Positions 7,817-16,207 of a stretch of 58,139 nucleotides of DNA are shown here, one piece after another; position 1 is the first letter of the stretch; each line of letters opens with the position of its first letter. This stretch comes from Streptomyces cavernicola (GTDB lineage Bacteria > Actinomycetota > Actinomycetes > Streptomycetales > Streptomycetaceae), in NCBI RefSeq assembly GCF_029968035.1, contig NZ_JASCIQ010000049.1, positions 1 to 58,139 on the forward strand. The letters run 5' to 3'. The position numbers and the translations under genes were made by a program. The notes under the pieces are model-generated. The model did not search any database and was not told where the DNA came from. It was given only the letters and a program-made list of their open reading frames with translations.

Positions 7817-8839
7817 TCAGCCTTCCTGAAGGGAGGTCAGGCCGTGCTCGATGAATTGCGGTACGAGTTCGCCGATGCGGTCGAAGCCGGGGCCGACGGT
7901 CTGCCCGAGCGTGTACCGGTAGTGGATGCCCTCGAGGATCACGGCGAGCTTGAACCAGGCGAACGCCGTGTACCAGGCGATCGCCGACACGTCGCGCCCC
8001 GAGCGCGCGGCGTACCGCTCGATCAGCTCCCGGGCGTCCGGGTGCCCCGGAGCCGAAGCGGTCGTGGAAATGGGGGAGTTGGGCAGTTCGAGCCGCGCGC
8101 TGTACATCGCGAGAAGCCCGAGGTCGGTCAGCGGGTCGCCGAGCGTCGACATCTCCCAGTCGAGGATCGCGGTGATCTGCTCGCGGTCGTCGATCAGGGC
8201 GTTGTCGAGCCGGTAGTCGCCGTGCACGACGGTGGCCGCGGGGGAGTGCGGCAGCTGTCGGCCGAGCGCCGCGTGCAGCTCGTCGATCCCCGCGAGGTCG
8301 CGGTTGCGGGAGGCGTCCAACTGCTTGCCCCAGCGCCGCAGTTGGCGGTCGAGGAAGCCCTCGGGCCGGCCGAAGTCGCCGAGCCCCACGGCCTCCGGGT
8401 CCACCGCGTGCAGCTCGACCAGCGCGTCCACCAGGTTGAAGCAGGCCTTACGGGTCCGCTCGGCCCCGATCGCCGCCAACTCGCCCGCGGTGCGGTACGG
8501 CGTGCCCTCCACGAACTTCATCACGTAGAACGGCGAACCGATCACCGACTCGTCCTCGCACAGAAGGACCGCCTCGGGCACCGGCACCGCGGTGTCCCGC
8601 AGCGCGCTGATCACCCGGTGCTCGCGCTTCATGTCGTGCGCGGTGGCGAGAACGTGCCCGAGCGGCGGGCGGCGCACCACCCAGCGGTCTTCGCCGTCGG
8701 TCACGGTGTACGTGAGGTTCGAGCGCCCGCCCTCGATCAGTCGCCCCTGGAGGGGGCCGTGCACGAGCCCGGGGCGCACGCGGTCGAGATGATCGCGCAG
8801 TACGTCGAGATCGAGGCCCGGTGGCTGGTCTGAGGCCAT
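7817..8839 (-). CDS. APH-like phosphotransferase family protein
   Basis: This 340-residue kinase-fold protein has the APH catalytic loop VVHGDYRLDN and the metal-binding AILDWEMSTLGDPLTDLG. It belongs to the branch next to or fused with acyl-CoA dehydrogenases (ACAD10/11), where it is proposed to phosphorylate a hydroxyacyl group rather than an antibiotic. ATG 8839 begins MASDQPPGLD. It lies 6 bp ahead of the acyl-CoA dehydrogenase gene and is probably its operon leader, with a TetR-like palindrome 50 bp upstream. It should not be read as an aminoglycoside-resistance gene. Confidence 0.88.
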   Translation of the reverse strand: MASDQPPGLDLDVLRDHLDRVRPGLVHGPLQGRLIEGGRSNLTYTVTDGEDRWVVRRPPLGHVLATAHDMKREHRVISALRDTAVPVPEAVLLCEDESVIGSPFYVMKFVEGTPYRTAGELAAIGAERTRKACFNLVDALVELHAVDPEAVGLGDFGRPEGFLDRQLRRWGKQLDASRNRDLAGIDELHAALGRQLPHSPAATVVHGDYRLDNALIDDREQITAILDWEMSTLGDPLTDLGLLAMYSARLELPNSPISTTASAPGHPDARELIERYAARSGRDVSAIAWYTAFAWFKLAVILEGIHYRYTLGQTVGPGFDRIGELVPQFIEHGLTSLQEG

Positions 8840-8889
8840 GCTGTCGCTCCCTGAGTGTTGACCCGTGCGTAAGTACTCCCAGGAGCATC

Positions 8890-8907
8890 ATGCCGACCAG
8901 TCGGTAT
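8890..8907. promoter_or_regulatory. Putative TetR-type operator upstream of the APH/ACAD operon
   Basis: ATGCCGAC-CA-GTCGGTAT is an 8-bp inverted repeat with one mismatch and a 2-bp centre. It is closely related to the site at 3415-3432 (14 of 18 matches in the reverse complement), so both arms flanking the TetR gene share a site. Confidence 0.6.
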
Positions 8908-9003
8908 GCCGTCTACCCTGTCGGTCGAAAGTGATCGGGCTCTCGCGGGGCGGGGCCGCCGCCCGTCCGGGTCAGGCCGGCCGGGGCGCGGCCGGCCGGG
9001 GTG

Positions 9004-9056
9004 GGGCAACGAGAACCCCCGGGCAACAAGAACCCCCGGGCAACGAGAACCCCCGC
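9004..9056. repeat. Short tandem repeat, three copies
   Basis: The unit GGGCAACRAGAACCCCC of 17 bp appears three times in a row with single-base changes. There are no spacers, so it is not a CRISPR array. Confidence 0.8.
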
Positions 9057-9140
9057 CCGCCGCACCCTTCCGGCGGGCTCACACGGGAGAGCCTGCCAGT
9101 CGGGGCGGGAGCGGGGGAAGTGCGGTTCGGGCCGACCGTC

Positions 9141-9437
9141 TCAGTGGTCGTCCCAGTGGCCGTCGTGCGCGGCGTGCCGGTGCCCGTCGTGGAGGTAGTC
9201 GACGTGGTCGCCGTGCAGCACCGACTCGTGGCCGCAGTCCTGGCCGTGCTGGTGCGTGTGCTCCTCGTGGGCCTGGTGCTCGGCGGGCTCGCACTCGTCC
9301 CAGTGCCCGGCGTGCTCGCGGTGCATGTGGCCGTCGTGCGCGTAGTCCACATGATCGCCGTGGGGGACGGCCGGGTGCCCGCAGCCCTCGCCGTGCGTGT
9401 GCTCGTGGGTGGGGTGCTCCAGGTGGAGGGTGGTCAT
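9141..9437 (-). CDS. Histidine-rich small protein with internal duplication, probable metal binder
   Basis: This 98-residue protein contains 27 histidines plus many Asp/Glu and three Cys. It is built from two copies of one module, about residues 11-46 and 59-95, each running H-x-H-T-H...CGH...HGDHVDY-x-HDGH-x-H...GHW. There is no signal peptide or membrane segment. ATG 9437 is preferred to GTG 9446 because AAGGTGAG sits at normal distance before it. Buffering or chaperoning of Zn, Ni or Co is the reasonable inference; the function is not known to me. It lies alone, about 300 bp from the APH gene, with a dispersed repeat upstream. Confidence 0.75.
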   Translation of the reverse strand: MTTLHLEHPTHEHTHGEGCGHPAVPHGDHVDYAHDGHMHREHAGHWDECEPAEHQAHEEHTHQHGQDCGHESVLHGDHVDYLHDGHRHAAHDGHWDDH

Positions 9438-9664
9438 ACTGCTCACCTTCGGTGCGTTCCGGGGGTGGGTGACGGCACCAGGCTAGCCCTGTATGCCCGA
9501 TTAGTCCGTGCGTAACGCCGGGGCGCGGACGGTGCTTTCGGGGGCGCGGGCGGTGTTCCCAGGGGCCCGGGGAACTGCGCACCCCCGCCACGACGGCGCG
9601 AAAGCCGAACGGCGCCCCCGCGCAAGGGCGGACCCGGGGAGGGGCGAGCACCCCTCACCGCCCC

Positions 9665-9994
9665 TCAGCGCACCACGGCCACCGCGAACACCGCGAGCGC
9701 GATCGTGCAGCCCACCGCCCCGAACGCCGTCGCCCGGCGCATCGGCCTGGGGCGCGCGCTCGCGAGGGCTCGGATGCGCCGGCCCGCGACCAGCACGAAC
9801 ACCAGCCACAGGACCAGCGAGAGTCCGGCCGCGAGCAGGGCGAGCGGGCCCGAGCCGCCGTTCAGTGCCTGCTTGCCCGCGAGCAGCGCGGCGACCATGA
9901 ACGACAACGTCGTACGCCGCCACGCGAGTCGGGTCCGCTCCGGCTGAAGTCCGGGGTCTCGCGCGGGGGTTGCGGTCGAGGCGGCCTCGCTCAT
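9665..9994 (-). CDS. DUF202 family membrane protein (first of pair)
   Basis: This 109-residue protein has about three transmembrane helices. The DUF202 signature LQPERTRLAWRRTTLSFMVAALL lies in the N-terminal third, followed by two hydrophobic helices. It lies 70 bp downstream of a second DUF202 gene in the same direction, a common paired arrangement in actinobacteria. The cellular role of the family is unknown. Confidence 0.85.
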   Translation of the reverse strand: MSEAASTATPARDPGLQPERTRLAWRRTTLSFMVAALLAGKQALNGGSGPLALLAAGLSLVLWLVFVLVAGRRIRALASARPRPMRRATAFGAVGCTIALAVFAVAVVR

Positions 9995-10064
9995 CCGCGC
10001 ACCGGGGTGTCGCCGCAGCCTCGTACGCGCACCGGGGCGTCGCTGCCCCCTCGTGCCGGCCGGG

Positions 10065-10460
10065 TCATCCCTCGGCCCAGTCGAACAGCACGACCACCAC
10101 CATCGCGAGGGCGACGAGCCCGACCGCCAGGGCGAGCAGCGCGGGGAACCGGGACACCGGCAGGTCCTCGCCGCGGCGCATCGCCAGCTCGCAGCGCACC
10201 CAGTGGTTCACGGCCCGCAGCGCGCACAGCACGCCCACCACGAGCAGCGCGAGCGCGAGCGTGATCCGCCACCCCCCGCGCAGGTCCGGCAGGAACTGAT
10301 CGACGGCGAAACCGCCGCCCACCAGCGCGAGCGCCGTACGGATCCAGGCGAGGAAGGTCCGCTCGTTGGCCAGCGAGAAGCGGTAGTCGGGCGTCTCGCC
10401 CTCGTCCCGCACCCGCGCGGGCGCGAACCACAGCCGCAGCGACTCCACGAACCCATTCAT
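10065..10460 (-). CDS. DUF202 / YidH family membrane protein
   Basis: This protein of about 131 residues has the YidH/DUF202 motif YRFSLANERTFLAWIRTALALVGGG followed by three hydrophobic segments. I use MNGFVESL (ATG 10460) as start; MRIMNGF from 10469 is also open. It precedes the second DUF202 gene on the same strand. Function is unknown. Confidence 0.82.
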   Translation of the reverse strand: MNGFVESLRLWFAPARVRDEGETPDYRFSLANERTFLAWIRTALALVGGGFAVDQFLPDLRGGWRITLALALLVVGVLCALRAVNHWVRCELAMRRGEDLPVSRFPALLALAVGLVALAMVVVVLFDWAEG

Positions 10461-10518
10461 TATCCGCACCCTACCCGCGTCCGATCACGCCGCCCCGATC
10501 CCGCCCGGTCGTGCCCGG

Positions 10519-11034
10519 TCACCGCGCACGCCAGGCCTGGAGCCGCTCGTACGCGGCGAGGCCGTCAGGCACCCAGTCCCACTCGCCGAGCCGGCGCTCC
10601 ACCTCAGCCTCGGTCAGGAAGGCGTGCCAGGCGACCTCCTCGACCTGCGGGGACACCGGAAGCTCGCAGCGCACCTCGTAGACGTACGACCACCAGGTGT
10701 GCTCGTCCGTCTCGTACAGGAACTTGAACAGCGGTACGGGCTGCGGGAGTCCGGAGACGCCCAGCTCCTCCTCGGCCTCGCGCAGCGCCGCCGTGTCGTA
10801 GGACTCGCCCGCTCCGACGACGCCGCCCACGAACATGTCGTACATCGAGGGGAAGACCAGCTTCGTCGGCGTCCGCCGGTGCACGAAGATCCGGTCCTCC
10901 GCGTCGCGGGCGAGGATGAACGCGCAGCGGTGGCGCAGCCCCTTCGCATAGGCCTCGCCGCGCGGGGACCGCCCCACGACGCGGTCCTGCTCGTCCACGA
11001 TGTCGATGATCTCCTCAGCGCTCATGGCCGCCAT
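10519..11034 (-). CDS. NUDIX hydrolase, YfcD/isopentenyl-isomerase-like branch
   Basis: This protein of about 171 residues has a complete NUDIX box (GVVGAGESYDTAALREAEEELGV) with the expected G-x5-E-x7-RE-x2-EE-x-G spacing. The N-terminal IIDIVDEQDRVVGRSPRGEAY and HRCAFILARD segments are typical of the branch related to IPP isomerase and E. coli YfcD. MAAMSAEE starts at 11034; MSAEE at 11025 is equally possible, while the longer open frame to 11085 is not needed. The substrate is unknown. It is divergent from the flavoprotein gene. Confidence 0.85.
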   Translation of the reverse strand: MAAMSAEEIIDIVDEQDRVVGRSPRGEAYAKGLRHRCAFILARDAEDRIFVHRRTPTKLVFPSMYDMFVGGVVGAGESYDTAALREAEEELGVSGLPQPVPLFKFLYETDEHTWWSYVYEVRCELPVSPQVEEVAWHAFLTEAEVERRLGEWDWVPDGLAAYERLQAWRAR

Positions 11035-11172
11035 CCAACCCGTGCCCCACCAGGCACGTCCACCGCAGCGGTTGACGCCCCGCACCTGTGTCCCGAAGAT
11101 CTAACCCATCGGTAACACCTGCCTGAGCCCGACCCCGTGCCTTCGCCGCGAAGCGCACCGCCGACAGGACGG

Positions 11173-12834
11173 ATGACCATGGCGTACGACGCTGATGTGA
11201 TCGTGATCGGGGCGGGCCTCGCCGGTCTCGTGGCCACCGCCGAACTCGTGGACGCGGGGCGGAAGGTGATCCTCCTCGACCAGGAGCCCGAGCAGTCCAT
11301 CGGCGGTCAGGCGCACTGGTCCTTCGGCGGCCTGTTCTTCGTCGACTCGCCCGAGCAGCGCCGGATGCGGATCAGGGACAGCCACGCTCTGGCCCTGCAG
11401 GACTGGATGGGCACCGCGGGCTTCGACCGCGAGGAGGACCACTGGCCGCGCAAGTGGGCCGAGGCGTATGTGGACTTCGCGGCGGGCGAGAAGCGCCCCT
11501 GGCTGCACGCGCAGGGCGTCCGCTTCTTCCCGGTGGTCGGCTGGGCGGAGCGCGGCGGGTACGACGCGACCGGGCACGGCAACTCCGTGCCCCGCTTCCA
11601 CATCACCTGGGGGACCGGTCCCGGGCTCGTCGCGCCCTTCGAGCGGCGCGTGCGCGAGGGCGTCGCGCACGGTCTTGTCGAGCTGCGGTTCCGGCACCGC
11701 GTGACCGGCCTCGGCCGCAGCGCGGGGACCGTCGACACCGTCAGCGGCGAGGTCCTCGAACCCTCCGGCATCGAGCGCGGCGAGGAGTCCAGCCGCACCG
11801 TCACCGGCCTCTTCGAGCTCAAGGCCCAGGCGGTGATCGTCACTTCGGGCGGCATCGGCGGCAACCACGACCTGGTCCGCGCCAACTGGCCCGAGCGCCT
11901 GGGCAGTCCGCCGGCCAGGATGCTCTCCGGCGTCCCCGCACACGTCGACGGACTGATGATCGGCATCGCGGAGGACGCGGGCGGCCATGTCGTCAACCGC
12001 GACCGGATGTGGCACTACACCGAGGGCATCGAGAACTGGAACCCGATCTGGAGCAAGCACGGCATCCGCATCCTGCCCGGCCCGTCCTCGCTCTGGCTGG
12101 ACGCCCGCGGCAAGCGCCTCCCCGTCCCGCTCTTCCCCGGCTTCGACACGCTCGGCACCCTCGACCACATCATGCACAGCGGGTACGACCACACCTGGTT
12201 CGTGCTCAACAAGCGCATCATCGGCAAGGAGTTCACCCTCTCCGGCTCCGAGCAGAACCCGGACCTGACCGGCAAGTCCGTACGCGACGTGCTCGGGCGC
12301 GCGCGGGCGGACGTGCCCGGACCGGTCAAGGCGTTCATGGACCACGGCAACGACTTCGTCGTGGAGAACGACCTCTCCGCCCTCGTCCGCCGCATGAACG
12401 AGCTCACCGACGAGCCGCTCATCGACGAGGCCGAGCTGCGCCGCGAGATCACCGCCCGCGACCGTGAGATCGCCAACCCCTTCACCAAGGACCTGCAGAT
12501 CACGGCGATGCGCGGCTCCCGCAAGTTCCTCGGCGACAAGCTGATCCGCACCGCGTCCCCGCACCGCGTCCTCGACCCGAAGGCGGGCCCGCTCGTCGCC
12601 GTACGCCTGAACATCCTCACCCGCAAGTCCCTGGGCGGCCTGGAGACCGACCTGACCTCGCGCGTGCTCACGGAGGGCGGCGACCCCCTGCCCGGTGTGT
12701 ACGCGGCGGGCGAGGCGGCCGGGTTCGGCGGTGGTGGAGTGCACGGCTATCGCTCCCTCGAAGGCACGTTCCTCGGCGGCTGCATCTTCTCGGGCCGCGC
12801 GGCGGGGCGCGCGGCGGCTCGGGCGGTGGGGTAG
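11173..12834 (+). CDS. FAD-binding dehydrogenase (KstD / fumarate-reductase flavoprotein superfamily)
   Basis: This 553-residue flavoprotein has an N-terminal FAD fold DVIVIGAGLAGLVATAELV ending in Asp of LLDQE, a substrate-binding central domain, and the C-terminal FAD-contacting GEAAGFGGGGVHGYRSLEGT. These place it with FAD-dependent dehydrogenases annotated as KstD-like or flavocytochrome-c-like, which desaturate ketosteroids or dicarboxylates. AGGA lies just upstream of ATG 11173; ATG 11179 is the other candidate. There are no heme-binding CxxCH motifs. It is monocistronic and its substrate is unknown. Confidence 0.87.
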   Translation: MTMAYDADVIVIGAGLAGLVATAELVDAGRKVILLDQEPEQSIGGQAHWSFGGLFFVDSPEQRRMRIRDSHALALQDWMGTAGFDREEDHWPRKWAEAYVDFAAGEKRPWLHAQGVRFFPVVGWAERGGYDATGHGNSVPRFHITWGTGPGLVAPFERRVREGVAHGLVELRFRHRVTGLGRSAGTVDTVSGEVLEPSGIERGEESSRTVTGLFELKAQAVIVTSGGIGGNHDLVRANWPERLGSPPARMLSGVPAHVDGLMIGIAEDAGGHVVNRDRMWHYTEGIENWNPIWSKHGIRILPGPSSLWLDARGKRLPVPLFPGFDTLGTLDHIMHSGYDHTWFVLNKRIIGKEFTLSGSEQNPDLTGKSVRDVLGRARADVPGPVKAFMDHGNDFVVENDLSALVRRMNELTDEPLIDEAELRREITARDREIANPFTKDLQITAMRGSRKFLGDKLIRTASPHRVLDPKAGPLVAVRLNILTRKSLGGLETDLTSRVLTEGGDPLPGVYAAGEAAGFGGGGVHGYRSLEGTFLGGCIFSGRAAGRAAARAVG

Positions 12835-12866
12835 GCCGTCAGGGCAGGCCGCCGGGGCGGGGCGGT

Positions 12867-13337
12867 TCAGACGGCGTCGGCCCCGGTGGCGCGTACGACC
12901 CGGAAGCGCTCGGCGACGACCCGCGTGGCGTCGTCGACCGTGAACCCCGGGTCGCCGAGCGCAGCCCGTATCCCGTCGCTGTGCCAGAACTCCTCGTGTG
13001 CCGACCGCCATTCGGCCACCGTCGCGTACCCCTCGCCTTCGTCCAGGGCGTGCTGCAGGTCGACCTCGCCCAGCGCGATGACGCGTATGCCGGTGGTCTC
13101 CACGACGGCGACGGGCCGCCCGGCGGAGTCGATCAGCGCCTGACGGTCCCCTGGCCGGGGCAGCTCCTCGCCCTCCAGGAACAGACCCGTCGTCGACGTC
13201 TTCGCTCCGGAAAGGACCGCCGCGACCAGCGCGTCCCGCAGCGGCCCCGGGAAGGCGAACTCGAGAGGCGGCAGCCCGTCGGCGGCGACCGGGTCGGCGG
13301 GCATCGGCTTCGGCTTCGGCTGCGGTTGTGGATTCAT
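12867..13337 (-). CDS. ASCH domain-containing protein
   Basis: This 156-residue protein has the ASCH beta-barrel: FPGPLRDALVAAVLSGAKTSTTGL, GDRQALIDSAGRPVAVVETTGIRVIALGEVDLQHALDEGEG and EEFWHSDG. ASCH proteins are related to PUA domains and are thought to bind RNA; some hydrolyse N4-acetylcytidine (YqfB-like). The Q-P-K-P dipeptide run after the initial Met is low complexity. ATG 13337 is the start. It converges with the flavoprotein gene. Confidence 0.85.
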   Translation of the reverse strand: MNPQPQPKPKPMPADPVAADGLPPLEFAFPGPLRDALVAAVLSGAKTSTTGLFLEGEELPRPGDRQALIDSAGRPVAVVETTGIRVIALGEVDLQHALDEGEGYATVAEWRSAHEEFWHSDGIRAALGDPGFTVDDATRVVAERFRVVRATGADAV

Positions 13338-13658
13338 GGTCTTCCCCCGTTCGTTCCACTGTCGCCGAGGCTACGTCCCGCCACTGACAATCCGCCCCTG
13401 ACTATTCGCTCGGGCCTCAACTGGCCTCGTACTCCCAGGAGTTGCTGAATCGATTACTCCCGGCCCGGCCTTGACGGGAGGGGGTCCTGGCGCTTAGCTG
13501 TGCGTGATCATCCGGTCTGCGGTGAGTGATCACCGGCCACCGCAGGCCCGCCTTGCCCCACCTCACTCACCGCACCCACGACCGCAGACCGCAACTCCCC
13601 GCCCCCACCCTCGTCCCCGCCCTCCGCTTGACCGCCGTGATGGGAAGGACTCGCCGAG
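13338..13658. promoter_or_regulatory. Divergent intergenic region between the ASCH and TPR-like genes
   Basis: No gene is seen in this 321-bp gap. A plausible plus-strand promoter is TTGACG (13471-13476), 17 bp, TTAGCT (13494-13499). A short palindrome GGTGA-GTGA-TCACC follows at 13521-13534 and could be an operator. Confidence 0.45.
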
Positions 13659-14609
13659 GTGTCCCCACCGCCTCCCCCGCTCGGGCGCGCCCGCAAGCGC
13701 GCCGCGCACATCTTCGACCCCGCCCTCGACGACACCGAACTGGCCGCCGCGCGCACCGCGTTGGAGCGCGGCCGCTGGACGGAGACCCGTACCCTCCTCG
13801 CCGCCACCGGCCGTGACTGGGACCGCCGCGGCCACCGCCTCGTCGTCCTCGGACAGTCGCCCGCCACGCGCGCGTGGGCGCAGGAGTGGCGGCTCGTCGA
13901 ACCGGAGAGCGCGGACGCCGCCGCCCTGCTCGCCTGCGCCTCGGTCTGGCGTGCTCTGCGCGGCAAGGAGCGCCCCGAGCGCGCCCAGGAGGCCTGCCGT
14001 GCAGCCGCCGCCCTCGACGCCGAGGACCCCACGCCGTGGCTCGCCCTGCTGCTCCTCGCCCGCAACCTCGGCTCCGAGGAGGACGTGGTCCGCCTCTTCG
14101 ACGAGGTCCGCCACCGCCACCCCCAGCACCACCACGCCCACCACCTGATGGTCGGCCGCCTCGCCGAGCGCCGCGCCGACCTGGGCCAGGACCCGCTGCA
14201 CGAGGTGTACGACTTCGCCTCCTGGGCCGTCGACCAGGCCCCGCCGGACTCCCCGCTCGCGATCCTCCCGGTCGTCGCGCACGCCGAGCGCTACCGGGTC
14301 CTCGCCCGGGTCGCCCGCGCCGCGGCCCCGCCGGAGCGCTCCGGCCACTGGTCGGGACGCAGGGCCAGGCTCGTCATGAAGGCCGCGTTCGACTGGTGGC
14401 TGGAGTGGGACGGGGCCCAGCACCCGCGCGGCCGCATCGACCTCAACTTCCTTGCGCACGCCAAGTTCTGCGAGGGGCGCGCGGCGGAGGCGGCGGCCCT
14501 GTTCCACCGCATCGGGCACCACGCCACCGAGGAACCCTGGGCGTATCCGGGGCGCGACCCCGCACAGGCCTTCGGCGCCGCCCGCAACGCGGCCCTCGGC
14601 GCCGCCTGA
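13659..14609 (+). CDS. TPR-like helical protein of unknown function
   Basis: This 316-residue Ala/Arg-rich, mostly helical protein starts at GTG 13659 with GGAAGGA upstream. Repeated helix pairs such as ALERGRWTETRTLLAA, AAALLACASVWRALRG, RAQEACRAAAALDAEDPTPWLALLLLARN and EGRAAEAAALFHRIGHH resemble tetratricopeptide repeats. It also has a His-rich HRHPQHHHAHH stretch near residue 150. There is no signal peptide or enzyme motif. It lies 53 bp ahead of the APC permease and may be cotranscribed with it. I do not recognise a named family. Confidence 0.75.
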   Translation: MSPPPPPLGRARKRAAHIFDPALDDTELAAARTALERGRWTETRTLLAATGRDWDRRGHRLVVLGQSPATRAWAQEWRLVEPESADAAALLACASVWRALRGKERPERAQEACRAAAALDAEDPTPWLALLLLARNLGSEEDVVRLFDEVRHRHPQHHHAHHLMVGRLAERRADLGQDPLHEVYDFASWAVDQAPPDSPLAILPVVAHAERYRVLARVARAAAPPERSGHWSGRRARLVMKAAFDWWLEWDGAQHPRGRIDLNFLAHAKFCEGRAAEAAALFHRIGHHATEEPWAYPGRDPAQAFGAARNAALGAA

Positions 14610-14662
14610 CCCCGACCGTGACTCCGAACCTCCCACCCACCCCCGAGAGGACCGACCCCACC

Positions 14663-16207
14663 ATGTCGACGGGCAGTTCGAGCAGCACGCGCGACCGCGG
14701 CGCCAGGCGCGACGGCCGGATCAACACGTACAAGGGCGAGGAGCGCGCCCTGCGCTCCGGCCGGCTCGGCACGGCGGGCCTGCTGCTCTCCGTCCTCGCC
14801 GCCAGCGCGCCCCTGATGGTCGTGGCCGGAGTCATGCCCACCACGTTCGGCGTGATGGGCATGGTCGGACAGCCGCTGCTCTTCGTCATCCTCGGCCTGG
14901 TCCTGGCCCTGTTCAGCGTCGGGTACGCGGAGATGAGCCGGCACGTCCACAACGCCGGGGCCTTCTACGCGTACATCTCCCGGGGCCTCGGCGGCACCGC
15001 GGGCGCGGGCGCCTCCCTTGTGGCCCTGGTGGCGTACAGCGCCATGCAGGTCGGTATCTACGGCATCTTCGGCTTCGAGGTGTCCGCCCTGTTCGGCGCC
15101 TATCTGGGCATCCAACTCGCCTGGTGGATACCGGCATTGGCGGCCGTCGCCCTCGTCGCCGCACTGGCCTGGTTGAAAATCGACCTCAACGCGCGCGTAC
15201 TGGGCGTTCTGCTGCTCATCGAGTGCCTCCTGGTCGTCGTCTTCGACGTGGCGGCGGTCGCCGAGCCCGCGTCCTCGGGGCTCGCGCTCACCGCGTTCGA
15301 CCCGGACTCGCTGACCGGCGCGGGCTTCGGCACGGCCCTCTGCTTCTGCATCGCCGCCTTCGTCGGCTTCGAGCAGGCCCCGGTGTACGCGGAGGAGACC
15401 AGCAGGCCCCAAGTGGTCGTCGCCCGCGTGATGTTCCTCGCGGTGGGCTTCGCCGCGCTGTTCTTCGCGATCAGCTCGTGGGCGCTCACGGTCGCGGCGG
15501 GACCGGCCGGGATCGTCGACGCGGCCCGCGAGCAGGGCCCCGGCCTCCTCTTCGGCCTCACCGAGGACCGCCTTGGCGGCGGCTTCACGGACGTCCTGCA
15601 CATCCTCTTCGTCACCGGGATGTTCGCGGCGATGCTCAGCTTCCACAACGTCGTCGCGCGGTACGCCTTCGCCATGGGCCGCGAGGGCCTGCTGCCCGGC
15701 GCGTTCGGCCGCACCAACAAGGCGAGCGGGGCGCCCGGTTCGGGCTCGCTCCTGCAGACGGTGATCTCGGTGGCGGTCGTCGTCGCCTTCGCCGCCACCG
15801 ACGACAGGCCGGTCGGCGATCCGACGGTGCCGGTGCTCCGCCTCTTCACCTGGATGGGCAACGTCGGCGCCCTCGGCGTCATCGTCCTCATGGCCGCCGC
15901 GTCCCTCGCCGTGATCGTCTTCTTCGCCCGCCGCGGCGCCGCCCGCGCCCAGGCCTGGCGGCTCGTCGCGGCGGCGCTCTCGGGGCTCGCGCTGCTGGTG
16001 ATCGCCGGGTACACGGTGAAGGACTTCGACGTCCTGGTCGGCGCGGGCCCCGGCTCCGCCCTCGCGTGGGCGCTGCCCGCGGTGATCGGCGTGGCGGCGC
16101 TGGGCGGACTGATCCACGGTGCGGTACTGCGGGCCCGCCGTCCGGAGGTCCATGCGCGCATCGGGCTCGGGAACGAGGCGTTCCAGCTGGAGAAGGCAGC
16201 GAACTAG
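14663..16207 (+). CDS. APC family amino-acid/polyamine permease
   Basis: This 514-residue protein has about 12 membrane segments. The APC signature is seen in LGTAGLLLSVLAASAPLMVVAGVMPT (helix 1) and CFCIAAFVGFEQAPVYAEETSRPQ (helix 6 and the conserved Glu), with AFYAYISRGLGG in helix 3. The first 30 residues are a charged cytoplasmic tail. The start is ATG 14663. Amines or amino acids are likely substrates by family. It follows the TPR-like gene and ends before a 1-kb repeat region. Confidence 0.88.
   Translation: MSTGSSSSTRDRGARRDGRINTYKGEERALRSGRLGTAGLLLSVLAASAPLMVVAGVMPTTFGVMGMVGQPLLFVILGLVLALFSVGYAEMSRHVHNAGAFYAYISRGLGGTAGAGASLVALVAYSAMQVGIYGIFGFEVSALFGAYLGIQLAWWIPALAAVALVAALAWLKIDLNARVLGVLLLIECLLVVVFDVAAVAEPASSGLALTAFDPDSLTGAGFGTALCFCIAAFVGFEQAPVYAEETSRPQVVVARVMFLAVGFAALFFAISSWALTVAAGPAGIVDAAREQGPGLLFGLTEDRLGGGFTDVLHILFVTGMFAAMLSFHNVVARYAFAMGREGLLPGAFGRTNKASGAPGSGSLLQTVISVAVVVAFAATDDRPVGDPTVPVLRLFTWMGNVGALGVIVLMAAASLAVIVFFARRGAARAQAWRLVAAALSGLALLVIAGYTVKDFDVLVGAGPGSALAWALPAVIGVAALGGLIHGAVLRARRPEVHARIGLGNEAFQLEKAAN

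Larger units (their letters stand above)
8840..9140. promoter_or_regulatory. Intergenic region upstream of the APH/ACAD operon
   Basis: No gene is seen in this 301-bp gap. It contains the TetR-like palindrome at 8890-8907, a GC-rich stretch, and a short three-copy tandem repeat at about 9004-9056. The rest is downstream DNA of the histidine-rich gene. Confidence 0.6.

Noticed and set aside
8041..8090. Segment in the APH-like gene that looked like a second palindromic insertion.
   Set aside because: The encoded residues (SPISTTASAPGHP) are a normal part of this family as I recall it, and the DNA does not form a clear stem like 7298-7337.
6599..8833. A 744-codon open frame on the plus strand opposite the acyl-CoA dehydrogenase and kinase genes.
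   Set aside because: It is a GC-bias shadow: composition is Arg/Val/Asp-rich without motifs, while both minus-strand genes have full family signatures.
7817..8839. Aminoglycoside resistance gene.
   Set aside because: The APH fold here is of the ACAD10/11-linked type and lies in an acyl-CoA operon.
9004..9056. Tandem repeat considered as a CRISPR array.
   Set aside because: Units are contiguous with no spacers and no cas genes are near.
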